This document shows, piece by piece, positions 1 through 7,689 of a stretch of DNA of 64,000 nt (position 1 is the stretch's first letter; every line of letters begins with the position of its first letter). Made by a program: the position numbers and the translations under genes. The notes under the pieces were generated by a model that was given only the letters and a program-made list of their open reading frames with translations, ran no database searches and was not told where the DNA came from. The stretch covers positions 34,958 through 98,957 of the forward strand of contig SDZD01000020.1 of the NCBI GenBank assembly GCA_004172935.1, given 5' to 3'. The DNA comes from a bacterium (GTDB lineage Bacteria; Armatimonadota; Abditibacteriia; Abditibacteriales; Abditibacteriaceae).

Positions 1-420
1 TACGTTCACGACATCACCGTAGACACTTTAGTCAGCGGCAACGTGTTCTCCCAGGGTTCGGGATTAAGCGTCAACTTCGATCATCATCGTGGAGCGTCGT
101 ACGAGAATTTGTTTTCAGACATCGATTTGGGACGCCCCGATTATATGTGGGCTTCGAGCGGTAAACCAGAAAACGGTCCCCCCACCGGAGTGCGGGAAAC
201 CTTCTGGAATATCCGTGCTACGGGCAACTTACCCAAACAACCAAATTGGGTCCAGATGAACCTGATTGGCACGGGGCAAACCGCCCAACAAACAACAGAC
301 AAACTTTGGAGCGAACCTTTGAGTCCAGCTCTCATCTTTCCACGCGACCTGCACGAGGCTCAACGCGCGCGGCGCTTGCAAGGAGTTTCATCCACTCGCA
401 CTGACCAGAGACAACCGTAA
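1..420 (+). CDS. C-terminal part of a beta-helix / polysaccharide-lyase-like protein (partial)
   Basis: The frame is open from base 1 and ends at a TAA at 418-420, so the gene starts outside the window; the GTG at 43 is internal. The about 139 visible residues have the short, Asn/Gly/Ser-rich strands (DITVDTLVSGNVFSQGSG) typical of secreted right-handed beta-helix proteins such as pectate-lyase-like and DUF4955 proteins, which bind or cut plant-type polysaccharides. No catalytic residues can be assigned on this piece. It points toward a sugar ABC ATPase remnant on the other strand, which suggests an old carbohydrate-use locus. Family assignment is tentative. Confidence 0.45.
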   Translation, partial: YVHDITVDTLVSGNVFSQGSGLSVNFDHHRGASYENLFSDIDLGRPDYMWASSGKPENGPPTGVRETFWNIRATGNLPKQPNWVQMNLIGTGQTAQQTTDKLWSEPLSPALIFPRDLHEAQRARRLQGVSSTRTDQRQP

Positions 421-535
421 CAGCATGAAGCACCCTCTGGTCTCAACTCATGAACTCCAAATGCCGCAGAAAAACAACTCGCCAGAACAGTTATGACTGT
501 CAAGCCTCGAAGAACTCACTGTGGACCAAGGGTTC

Positions 536-1198
536 TTAAGCGAGTGCGGGTTCCCGTAAGTCCACGACACGGTCGGCAATCTCGACAATTTCATGGAGAT
601 GGTGAGCGATATAGATGATGGAGATGCCTTCGCTACGCAGTTTCTTGCACACAGCCAGAAGGTGTTCGGTTTCCTCGAACTTCAGGGACGCTGTTAGCTG
701 ATCCATGACGATAACCTTGGCGTTTTGGGAGAGAGCACGCGCGATTGCTACCAACTGCTGCTCTGCAATGGAAAGCTGCGACAGAGGAGAGCGGGCATCG
801 ACCGCTAATCCCACACGGTCGAGGTGGACCTGTGAGCGACGGTACATTTCGCTTGTATTGATAAAGCCGAGAATATTCGGCTCACGGCCCAAATAGACAT
901 TAGAGCCGACATCCAAGTTGTCGAAGAGTTTGGGTTCTCGGTGAATAAATACAATGCCGCTGGCGAGTGCGTCCTGGGGACGTGTAATTTTGATCGGCTT
1001 CTCGTTAACGTAAATCTGGCCGGTGTCGGCTTTGTAAATGCCACTGAGGGTTTTCATCAGCGTGGATGTACCTGAGCCATTCTCACCTATGAAAGCCACA
1101 ATTTCGGCTTTTTCTACTGAAAAAGAAGCCGCCCGTGGCGCAACGCTTCGACCAATGCGCTTGCTTATGTTCTCGACCCGTAAAAGTGTTTGTGTCAT
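536..1198 (-). pseudogene. Decayed sugar ABC transporter ATPase (RbsA/MglA/XylG type), first domain only
   Basis: The 220 residues align along their length with the first nucleotide-binding domain of ribose/galactose-type importers, which normally have two such domains and about 500 residues. Three key sites are changed: the Walker A Lys is Thr (GENGSGTSTLMK), the Q-loop Gln is Arg (FIHREPKL for IHQEL), and the Walker B catalytic Glu is Gln with the next Pro a Leu (VIVMDQLTASL for MDEPTAAL). The signature LSIAEQQLVAIARAL and the H-loop His remain. The frame stops just after the D-loop region (DRVVDLREPALA), and no second domain follows. Family knowledge says such a protein should not hydrolyse ATP. 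I infer a pseudogene. Its ATG overlaps the stop of the leftward ORF at 1195-1566. Confidence 0.8.
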
Positions 1199-1566
1199 GA
1201 GAGTACCTGAAAGGGCAAGTCCATCTCAGCATTCCGCAACCACAAGGCAAGCGAATGAACGCCTGTACCTGTTGGATCTGAGGAACAATGCCCTACTGAA
1301 TTGAATTTGTTGGTGCCGATGGTGTTGGTTGTCAGAGCTTTGCTACGGTTTCGAACACTGGTGACGTTTTCGTCCCAACCGTCAAGGTACCTACTTCCCA
1401 TCCTAATCCCCATCAATGGGCATAGCCCTACTTGACGGGGCAAGGAGGCCTGGCGCGGCCACCTCTTGGAAGGCTCCAACGAAACGTGCTGGAGCGGAAT
1501 AAGTTGGCTAACCCGCTGGGTAACATCGTCCCTGTCAACCAAATGTCCAAATTTCATACGGAACAC
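1195..1566 (-). CDS. Unrecognised ORF coupled to the ABC ATPase remnant
   Basis: A 123-residue leftward frame (alternative ATG at 1557) whose TGA overlaps the ATG of the ATPase remnant in TCATGA, the usual arrangement for translational coupling. A promoter-like sequence lies about 85-110 bp upstream. I recognise no domain, signal peptide or membrane segment. Given the mutated neighbour it may be the scrambled remnant of another gene of a sugar-uptake operon rather than a working protein. Confidence 0.3.
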   Translation of the reverse strand: MFRMKFGHLVDRDDVTQRVSQLIPLQHVSLEPSKRWPRQASLPRQVGLCPLMGIRMGSRYLDGWDENVTSVRNRSKALTTNTIGTNKFNSVGHCSSDPTGTGVHSLALWLRNAEMDLPFQVLS

Positions 1567-1649
1567 CGGGAGCGTTTTGGCCCCCTTAAATAGTAGCAGG
1601 GTTTTTTAGGGAGTGGGTTTCAATTGTGTTTCGTTTGATGAAAACAATC

Positions 1650-1677
1650 AATATACCCAGATTAAACCTTTTTTAAA
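1650..1677 (-). promoter_or_regulatory. Promoter-like element, copy 1
   Basis: On the minus strand TTTAAA, 16 bases, then TGGG-TATATT. The same spacing and the same TGGGTATATTG core occur at 6122-6149, about 100 bp before a prepilin gene. Here it points toward the ORF at 1566. On its plus-strand left side, TTTC-N7-GAAA (about 1629-1643) forms a gapped palindrome that could be an operator; that part is weak. Confidence 0.45.
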
Positions 1678-1832
1678 CCTATTTTGGAATTTTTTTTTTG
1701 AAGGCGAGATTGCGACGAGGTGCGTTGGGTTAATCCGATGTATGCCGAAGTCCCCGTCCCTTATAAAAAAGCCATCGCCCACGCCAAAAAGGGGGGGGCT
1801 TAGACTATCAAAACTCACTCAATCTGGAATCA

Positions 1833-2066
1833 TTATTCCGCGAAAATGCCCTCTCTATATCGCCCCTTCTCTTTGATTCTTGACTTCAATTTTAGCTCGA
1901 GGTACGAGGGGATTGGCGCAAAGTTGGATGCACTTTTCGCGGCGATCACTTGGTCGAACGTGTTCTGGCACTTGCCCTGTTGAGCGGGTTTGCCGTCCTT
2001 CATGCTGACGACTGCCACGCCGATGGCTTCGCGCTTCTCTTTACATTTCATGCAGTAGGTTTCCAT
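1833..2066 (-). pseudogene. DUF5679-like zinc-ribbon protein with a broken second half
   Basis: From an ATG at 2066 the protein begins METYCMKCKEKREA, then SMKDGKPAQQGKC. This matches the first half of the small DUF5679 zinc-ribbon family, where a CPVCG pair follows directly after the last of these cysteines. Here the expected second Cys pair is missing and an unrelated tail (QNTFDQVIAAKSASNF) runs to the stop. The first CxxC is intact but a four-Cys zinc site cannot form. I read it as a frameshifted or rearranged remnant; none of the other frames restores the motif over more than a few codons. Confidence 0.55.
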
Positions 2067-2341
2067 AACAGAGGGGGGGCATGTTCGACTCAGAGAGGGC
2101 ACTAATGGCTTAGCTTCATGCTAAACGCACGATAGCACCATATTGATGCGTGGGATTAATGCGAGGCTATGGAAAATAATTCGTCCTAACAGCTGTAAAA
2201 TAATTCTGAAACAACTCCTCACACACTTTATTTAATAGTGATAAATGAAAAAAATTAGAGCGCAAAATGCCGTTTTTGTGACAAATAATTTGAACTGTTT
2301 GTGATATGCTATCGTTGCATAGTGGAGCGACACAAATTTCT
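2067..2341. other. AT-rich intergenic stretch before a prepilin gene
   Basis: No gene recognised. Base composition is much more AT-rich than in flanking genes (runs of A and T from 2150 to 2300), as expected for a regulatory region, but I see no convincing promoter hexamers at standard spacing. A GGAG at about 2324 could serve the gene that follows. Confidence 0.4.
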
Positions 2342-3109
2342 ATGAAATCCGCCACCATCTCAAGCCCAAATAAAAGCTATAAATTTGCTTTTACTCTCAT
2401 TGAGCTTCTAGTAGTTATTGCTATTATCGCGATTCTGGCTGCCATTCTGTTCCCGGTTTTTGCCAGAGCACGCGAAAACGCGCGCCGAGCTTCCTGCCAA
2501 TCCAACCTCAAACAAGTTGGTCTCGGCATGATTCAATACTCGCAAGACTACGACGAGCGCTTGCCCGACTCCTGGTATGGTGCGGGTAATGGCGCCTCCG
2601 ATGCCACCACCAAATACAAGTGGATGGATGCCATCCTGCCCTACATCAAGAGCACGCAGGTTTTCACCTGCCCCTCGGCCAGCGAACAGATTTATACGCC
2701 CGCCCAAAAACTCACCGCCGCCAGCGATAACTTCTACGGTAGCTACATCATCAACGCCGTCAACTGGCAGGAAGAGATGTCATTGCGCGGTCCCGGTAGC
2801 GGCGGTTTCATTTTGCCCGTTGTCGAAGCGCCCGCCACAACGCTGTGGGTTGCCGATGGTAACGGCCAGTTCCATCTGACATGGGGCAACAAAAACGATA
2901 ATCCCCCCGTGACCAAGAACGGATCAGGTCAACGCCAACTTATGGGTGCGGCTACCTCTGCTCCCATCGCGGGCGCCCTCGTTGAACGCCACCTCGATAG
3001 TGTCCCTGTCCTTTTCTGCGACGGTCATGTCAAATCCATGAAGCTCGACAACATCGTAAAAACCAACGCCGCTGGCTATATGTCGATGCTTACCTGCAAA
3101 GACGACTAA
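2342..3109 (+). CDS. Type IV prepilin-like protein, DUF1559 family with H-x9-DG C-terminus
   Basis: A prepilin-type N-terminus ([18 protein letters not shown], with the Glu after the Leu needed for methylation) follows a short basic leader. It should be cut by a prepilin peptidase and keep its hydrophobic helix in the membrane or pseudopilus. Next come the family block [21 protein letters not shown] and, near the end, H-x9-DG ([12 protein letters not shown]) with HVKSM, the C-terminal signature of this family in Armatimonadota and Planctomycetes. The family's role is unknown; it is often present in many copies. I chose the ATG at 2342 because a GGAG lies upstream; an ATG at 2306 in frame would add 12 residues. 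A second member lies at 5241-6029. Confidence 0.9.
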   Translation: MKSATISSPNKSYKFAFTLIELLVVIAIIAILAAILFPVFARARENARRASCQSNLKQVGLGMIQYSQDYDERLPDSWYGAGNGASDATTKYKWMDAILPYIKSTQVFTCPSASEQIYTPAQKLTAASDNFYGSYIINAVNWQEEMSLRGPGSGGFILPVVEAPATTLWVADGNGQFHLTWGNKNDNPPVTKNGSGQRQLMGAATSAPIAGALVERHLDSVPVLFCDGHVKSMKLDNIVKTNAAGYMSMLTCKDD

Positions 3110-3360
3110 CCCCATTTCCCCCTCAAATCTCCCCTCTTTCAATCCCGCGCTGTGGGAGGGCGCCGCCGATTTTTGGTTCGACGAATGCGACGGTAGAGCT
3201 GAGTTATGCTGGTATTGCCATTCCACTGGATAAAAACTTTTGGCATCTACATTTATTCAATTCGCCTTGTTGAAGATTTTGAGTGAAGGACGAATTATGC
3301 AGGTGCGCGTCTTGGGCGAATCTCAAAACACACGACAAACAAGGTAAAAGAGCCAATAGC

Positions 3361-3570
3361 ATGAGCCTTAATCCCGCCAATGTCGCCGCACTTCTCGCTG
3401 AATCGGGTTTCGTTGATCGACTCGCCCGCGTTATTGAAATTCACGAAGTCTACAAACAGACCCGGCACGCTTCGTCCTCAACGCTTGCCGGAATCGGGCT
3501 GATTTCATCGGCAAAGCAATATCACATTCTCCTCCAGAGCAGCCAAAAAGCCCGCAAAATGGAGCCGTAA
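3361..3570 (+). CDS. Small protein of unknown function
   Basis: Sixty-nine residues from the ATG at 3361 (MSLNPANVAALLAESGF...), preceded by AAGGTAAAAGAGCC. The first half reads like a short amphipathic helical domain. I recognise no family. An upstream in-frame start at 3283 exists but gives a Cys/Trp-rich start that looks non-coding. It lies in the fragment-rich zone and may itself be a remnant. Confidence 0.35.
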   Translation: MSLNPANVAALLAESGFVDRLARVIEIHEVYKQTRHASSSTLAGIGLISSAKQYHILLQSSQKARKMEP

Positions 3571-3608
3571 CGCAGCGCCCAGTGTAAACCAGACCTTGCG
3601 TTTTGCAG

Positions 3609-3875
3609 ATGGTTGGCGTTATCGCCGCCATTTTCGTGGCTGCGTGGTTCTATCAATCGCGAAATGAACAGCTCGCGCCGGCTAAAGTCAAATTGGTTGT
3701 GGGGGCAACACTCGCTGTTCTTTGTGTGGTGCAAGGTCTCCTCTTTCAGCACTTCTTGCAGTGGATGACCTACCCGGACATCGCCATCTCCATTGCAGCA
3801 TTAGGAACCTTCGTCTTCCCTTTCGTTATGTGGAATCCCTTCGGAGAAAACGTGGTGGCTTTGCGAAAGAAGTGA
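3609..3875 (+). CDS. Small integral membrane protein, unknown function
   Basis: Eighty-eight residues with three likely membrane helices: about 2-14 (VGVIAAIFVAAWFY), 28-48 (LVVGATLAVLCVVQGLLF) and 57-75 (IAISIAALGTFVFPFVM), ending in a basic LRKK. The loops are short and hydrophilic (SRNEQLAPAKVK), as in a real membrane protein. No family recognised. A TTG at 3603 could also be the start. The comM fragment begins a few bases after its stop. Confidence 0.55.
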   Translation: MVGVIAAIFVAAWFYQSRNEQLAPAKVKLVVGATLAVLCVVQGLLFQHFLQWMTYPDIAISIAALGTFVFPFVMWNPFGENVVALRKK

Positions 3876-3883
3876 GTTTTCGA

Positions 3884-4075
3884 ATGAATCAATGCTTCGC
3901 CTGCGCACAGTTCAACCTGTTGAGCAGAGGCTACGATAGGTTATTAAAAGTGTCGCGGACGATAGCTAACCTCAAAGGGGAAGAAAATATAGAAAGGCAC
4001 CACGTCGCGGAGGCGATCAACTACCGCGCGCTCGGTAGGTCACTGTTTGGTTATCGAGAAGGCAAAAAGGAAACT
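3884..4075 (+). pseudogene. comM: 3' fragment of comM (YifB, Mg-chelatase-like AAA ATPase)
   Basis: In the frame beginning MNQCFACAQFN at 3884, the residues SRGYDRLLKVSRTIANL and, after GEENI, HHVAEAINYRALGRSLF match the extreme C-terminal helices of ComM/YifB (typically ARAYHRILKVARTIADL ... HLAEAIQYRSLDR). Only about 55 of some 500 residues are present; the ATPase domain is absent, and upstream the frame runs into the unrelated membrane-protein gene. ComM is a hexameric helicase that aids branch migration in natural transformation. This is a leftover 3' end, by deletion or by partial transfer. Confidence 0.75.
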
Positions 4076-4087
4076 CGGAAAAGGGGG

Positions 4088-5083
4088 TTAAGCCATCGTA
4101 TCGAGCATTTCCCGATTGACCGCATAGCGAAGGGGTTCGCCATTTTGCCAGCGCTCGAACTCTTGCAGCGCGTATTCTCCCATACGTCCCACTTCGTCCC
4201 CGATGCTGCCAGCGATATGGCACGTCAAGTGAACATTGGGAAGTCGCCGAAGAGGATGGTCTAAGGGCAAAGGTTCCGGTTCTGTTACATCAAGGAGAGC
4301 TGTTAGATCGTCACGTCTGGCAAAGACCTGCTCTAGTTCATCTTGATTGACAGTCCGCCCACGACCTGTATTGATAAAGGTCGCATTCTTGGGCATCAAA
4401 CACAGATGTTCGCCGCGAATGAGGTCATAAGTGGCTGGTAAATCAGCGACATGGTTGGAAACGACATCGCCCGTGGCAAAGGCTTCTTCCAATTCAACTT
4501 TCTCCACTCCCAGCGCCTCTGCTCCCTTATAACTCAAAAAGGGGTCGAACACGATAACGCGCAAGTCGAAGGGCCGAAGCAGTTCGATGAGCTTGCGCCC
4601 AACCTGGCCTGCTCCCAGAACAGCCACAGTCGCTCCGTAATTCCCGCGCCCAGAGAATACATTCCACTGCGCGTTGTTTTCGTACTCGCGTTGATTGCGC
4701 CAGTAGCCTTTGTTGGAGAGCAAAATTTGCGATAGTGTGAACTGGGCTACGGGGATTGCGTTGGCCTGCCAACTCGAAGTCACAATGATGTCGCGCTCTA
4801 ACAATATGGGAGCAAAATGCCGGACACTGCCAGCCGCATAGAAAACGGCCTTAAGGTTGGGTAGCGCCTCCAACTGTTCGGGCGCAAGGGACCACATTCC
4901 CCAGGTAGCGAATATCGCTTCGGTGTCTCGTAGTTTCGGTGATAGATTCGCGAAATTACTTTGGGTAACAATCTCTGGGAATAATTTCGCACGGTATTCG
5001 AGGTGAGCCTTGAAAGTTGGCCCGAACACGCGAGGGAGTTGTGAATAATTGGGGCCGTGGTCACAGAAAATGGCAGTTTGCAT
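4088..5083 (-). CDS. D-isomer-specific 2-hydroxyacid dehydrogenase family protein
   Basis: Predicted NAD(P)-dependent reductase of 2-keto acids. The nucleotide-binding Rossmann fold shows as VAVLGAGQVGRKLIELL followed by an acidic residue in VIVFDPF. The catalytic set is visible: Arg in FINTGRGRTVNQ, Glu in DVTEPEPLP and His in LTCHIAGS. Length (331 residues from the ATG at 5083, MQTAIFCDHG) fits the family; an ATG at 5155 would add 24 residues that look unstructured. The substrate cannot be read from sequence; the relatives I recall sit in carbohydrate clusters. The gene converges on the comM fragment. Confidence 0.85.
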   Translation of the reverse strand: MQTAIFCDHGPNYSQLPRVFGPTFKAHLEYRAKLFPEIVTQSNFANLSPKLRDTEAIFATWGMWSLAPEQLEALPNLKAVFYAAGSVRHFAPILLERDIIVTSSWQANAIPVAQFTLSQILLSNKGYWRNQREYENNAQWNVFSGRGNYGATVAVLGAGQVGRKLIELLRPFDLRVIVFDPFLSYKGAEALGVEKVELEEAFATGDVVSNHVADLPATYDLIRGEHLCLMPKNATFINTGRGRTVNQDELEQVFARRDDLTALLDVTEPEPLPLDHPLRRLPNVHLTCHIAGSIGDEVGRMGEYALQEFERWQNGEPLRYAVNREMLDTMA

Positions 5084-5171
5084 CGTATATTCGGTGATTA
5101 GTCGGGGATGGCCGGAGCGAAAGTCCAAGCCATGAGGCGCCACTAGCATTTCCACAAGGCAGCAACTCTCA

Positions 5172-5215
5172 ATAAAAGTAGCCGCATTGCTTCGGGTGCA
5201 ACACAGCTACTTTTA
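5172..5215 (-). terminator. Hairpin after the second prepilin gene
   Basis: On the minus strand AAAAGTAGC and GCTACTTTT can pair around a 23-base loop with partial internal pairing, ending in TTTTATTG. It lies directly downstream of the leftward prepilin gene. The loop is long, so terminator strength is uncertain. Confidence 0.5.
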
Positions 5216-5240
5216 GTTAATCTTCAGTTGCTAACAGAGG

Positions 5241-6029
5241 TTAGTTTTGTGGAATATCGTTGTCGCTGTTGACCCAACCGCCGATATGGTTATACAACGA
5301 CATTGGCGAAGGGTATCCTATTTTGAGTGACTTCACGTGACCATCGGCATAAAGGAAGTTATTCGTTCCCAGATGGCGTCCACCCGTGCCCGCCGGTACG
5401 TTAAATCCCGTGTTTGGAGCGCCATTGGAGAAGTTCACTCCCGCTTCGGAAGCCAACTGCTGGACATGGCTGAAGTTCGAGAAACGACTGTAGCTGTCGA
5501 GCTGAACGGGGTTGGAGCCATCGGCGTTTTTCCCGATGATTTCTCCTAACAGGATCGTCGAGGCGACCGCTGGAATGGAGGCGATGTTGCGGCCTGGGTT
5601 ACCAAAGGCGCCGCCTGCGGAGCCACCGCCGGGGATAGAGCGGAGGTAGTTTGCGTAAGCGTATGAGCGCTTGGTGGTTCCCAGAGTTGGAATGACAACC
5701 GTTGGGGTTTGTGAATCGCTGGGGCAGGTCACGATTTGGTAGCTCTTGATGTAAGGCTGCATCGTCAAGTCCCAGGTGACGGGGACATTGGTGCCGCCAT
5801 AATTGATGTAGTAGCCACTGGCGCCGGGATAGCGCTCATCGTAATCCTGCGTGTACTGCATAAATGCAACGCCAATTTGTTTGAGGTTGGACTGACAGGA
5901 CGAGCGACGAGCGTTTTCCCTCGCACGGGCAAAAACCGGGAAGAGGATCGCCGCTAAGATAGCAATGATGGCGATGACAACTAGGAGTTCTATAAGAGTA
6001 AATGCTTTGCGTGATGAGAAATTAGACAT
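5241..6029 (-). CDS. Type IV prepilin-like protein, DUF1559 family with H-x9-DG C-terminus
   Basis: Begins [18 protein letters not shown], a classic short basic leader and prepilin cleavage/methylation site, then the hydrophobic helix, the conserved [19 protein letters not shown] block, and near the C-terminus H-x9-DG ([12 protein letters not shown]) with HVKSLKIG. It is clearly paralogous to the protein at 2342-3109 over the first 60 residues and at the C-terminal motif but diverges in the middle, which is probably surface-exposed. The ATG at 6029 lacks a strong ribosome-binding site. A promoter-like element lies at 6122-6149. Confidence 0.9.
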   Translation of the reverse strand: MSNFSSRKAFTLIELLVVIAIIAILAAILFPVFARARENARRSSCQSNLKQIGVAFMQYTQDYDERYPGASGYYINYGGTNVPVTWDLTMQPYIKSYQIVTCPSDSQTPTVVIPTLGTTKRSYAYANYLRSIPGGGSAGGAFGNPGRNIASIPAVASTILLGEIIGKNADGSNPVQLDSYSRFSNFSHVQQLASEAGVNFSNGAPNTGFNVPAGTGGRHLGTNNFLYADGHVKSLKIGYPSPMSLYNHIGGWVNSDNDIPQN

Positions 6030-6121
6030 AGTCGTGAGTGCCAGTAATGGGGTTTATCCAGCCGTTTGATTATTCAGGTGATTCTTGCGCTTGATTAAAT
6101 GATTAATCGGCGCGCAGAACC

Positions 6122-6149
6122 AATATACCCAAATGAAAGAGGTTTTAAA
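6122..6149 (-). promoter_or_regulatory. Promoter-like element, copy 2, upstream of the prepilin gene
   Basis: Minus strand TTTAAA, 16 bases, TGGG-TATATT, about 95 bp before the ATG at 6029. It matches copy 1 (1650-1677) in both hexamers, spacing and the TGGG extension. Both copies have a long T-tract a little further upstream. This supports a real shared promoter class for leftward genes in this zone. Confidence 0.55.
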
Positions 6150-6206
6150 CATCTTCAGCCACCTTTGAAAAAAAATTAAGGTTTAAGGGGCTGAATCAAC
6201 CGTTCC

Positions 6207-6323
6207 TTAGTGGTCCCAGTCGAGTCGGAATACACGCCCAGTTTCGGTGGCAAGCCCCCGCCACTCGCCAGCATAGTAGCCCATGCTTTTACCATCGGCG
6301 GTGTACCATAGGTGTGGTGAGTG
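6207..6323 (-). pseudogene. C-terminal fragment of an unknown protein
   Basis: On the minus strand 38 codons read HSPHLWYTADGKSMGYY, then AGEWRGLATETGRVFRLDWDH and a TAA at 6209-6207. The Trp/Tyr/Gly-rich strands look like the last beta-hairpins of a secreted enzyme rather than random translation. A stop at 6326-6324 closes the frame upstream, with no start codon between. I infer a gene remnant; no family assigned. Confidence 0.4.
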
Positions 6324-6699
6324 TTATAGGTCCGTAGTAGGGCGAGATGATTCGCGAACCGCTGACAAGGAAGTTGTCGGAAATGGGGATCTTATGCCAC
6401 GTGTCTTCGCTTCAGGGAGAGCGGGCGCGGACAATTGCTGACTTGGAAGAGGAAGGAAATAGAGAGGAGGGCAGGGGAGATGATGAATTGGATTGTGTGA
6501 CGATTATCACATGTTGTCTCGCGATTCTCATACGAATACTGCAAAAATTTCGTCTGGAATCGCTATAATAGTCAGCAAAGTCTGCCATAACAACTTCTCA
6601 GTTATTGGCGGGCTACGTCTCGCGAGTTCAAAGGCGCTTTGGTGTGCGAGCCAACGCTGCGATTGCTCCTTTGGAACGGCTTTGACCCAGGAAAACTCT
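6324..6699. other. Gene-free stretch before the alpha/beta hydrolase
   Basis: No protein with family likeness on either strand. A perfect TATAAT occurs at 6564-6569, 130 bp before the hydrolase ATG, but no matching -35 hexamer sits at 16-18 bp. The rest shows nothing I can identify. Confidence 0.35.
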
Positions 6700-7392
6700 A
6701 TGAGCATTTCTCCAGATAAACCAACTATCGTATTGGTACACGGCGCCTTTGCTGATGCAACAGGATGGCAGCACGTTATTCTTCTCTTGGAAGCACAGGG
6801 CTATTTCGTGGTTGCGGTGCAGAATGCACTCACCTCGCTCTCGGATGACATCGCCACTACCAAGCGTGTTATTGATGCCCAGTCCGGGCCAGTCGTAGTG
6901 GTAGGACATTCCTATGGAGGCATGGTCATTACGGGGGCAGCAGCTGGTAATCCCCATGTTAAGAGTCTCGTTTACGTTGCAGCATACATCCCCGACTTGG
7001 GCGAGGCGATTGGGCAACTGAATGAGATGTTTTCGCCGCCTCCGCTTGCCACTAGCATCGTCCCCGATGCTGCGGGATTTCTTTACGTTGACCGCAGTAA
7101 ATTCCACGATGTATTCTGCCATGACGTGCCCGATGCCGAAGCGCGCATCATGGCCGCCACGCAGAAGCCAATTAATTCCGTCTCCTTCGGTCAGTCACTT
7201 GAGGCGGTTGCTTGGAAGGAAGTTCCCTCCTGGAGCATCGTTGCTAAAGCCGATAACGCAATCAACCCTGATTTGGAACGTTTCATGTCCCAACGTGCCA
7301 ACGCCACTACCATTGAGGTTGATGCTAGCCATGTTCCCTTCATCTCTCAACCGCAAGTTGTGGTTGATGTGATTAAAGACGCCGCCCAATAA
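6700..7392 (+). CDS. Alpha/beta hydrolase
   Basis: Predicted serine hydrolase of 230 residues. The oxyanion strand IVLVHGAFADATGW, the nucleophile elbow GHSYGG, an acid candidate in AKADNAI and the catalytic His in DASHVPFISQP are all present in order. This pattern matches the small esterase-like proteins related to plant methylesterases and EstC-type bacterial hydrolases; the substrate is unknown. The start is the ATG at 6700 with AGGA eight bases before it. The same frame is open upstream to 6493 but that part has no family likeness. No signal peptide, so probably cytoplasmic. Confidence 0.88.
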   Translation: MSISPDKPTIVLVHGAFADATGWQHVILLLEAQGYFVVAVQNALTSLSDDIATTKRVIDAQSGPVVVVGHSYGGMVITGAAAGNPHVKSLVYVAAYIPDLGEAIGQLNEMFSPPPLATSIVPDAAGFLYVDRSKFHDVFCHDVPDAEARIMAATQKPINSVSFGQSLEAVAWKEVPSWSIVAKADNAINPDLERFMSQRANATTIEVDASHVPFISQPQVVVDVIKDAAQ

Positions 7393-7689
7393 ACCTGGCT
7401 AACGTCTATTCAAAACAGCGCGCCGCTCCAACGAATGGCGCGCTGTTCTCGAAGACGCTCCAAATATCGAGATACACCACGAAGCCGACCATTTGGGGGT
7501 AAAACACTACGGCAAATTGCTGTTCCGCGCCGCGATATTTTGCCAGCCGGGAGTATTACTCAGCATGGATGCGGTTTCGCCTCTGGCTGGCGACCCCGTC
7601 TGCGAGTAGTACAGGCTCTCCAAAAAGAGCGAATGGATGAGGAAATCAAAGAGAAAAAGCCCTGCAGTGCTGTTGTGCCCGCGAAGGCG
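7393..7689. other. Intergenic stretch between convergent genes
   Basis: Convergent ends of the hydrolase (+) and the VanW gene (-). An open frame of about 66 codons (7403-7609, ending GDPVCE) has no start codon and no likeness I know. I see no hairpin with a T-tract. Confidence 0.35.

Noticed and set aside
3722..4264. A 180-codon plus-strand frame as one gene.
   Set aside because: Its first part overlaps the small membrane-protein gene and its last part the dehydrogenase gene on the other strand; only the middle has family likeness (ComM C-terminus).
7403..7609. A 66-codon open frame ending GDPVCE as the tail of a gene.
   Set aside because: No start codon, no family likeness, and a length expected by chance.
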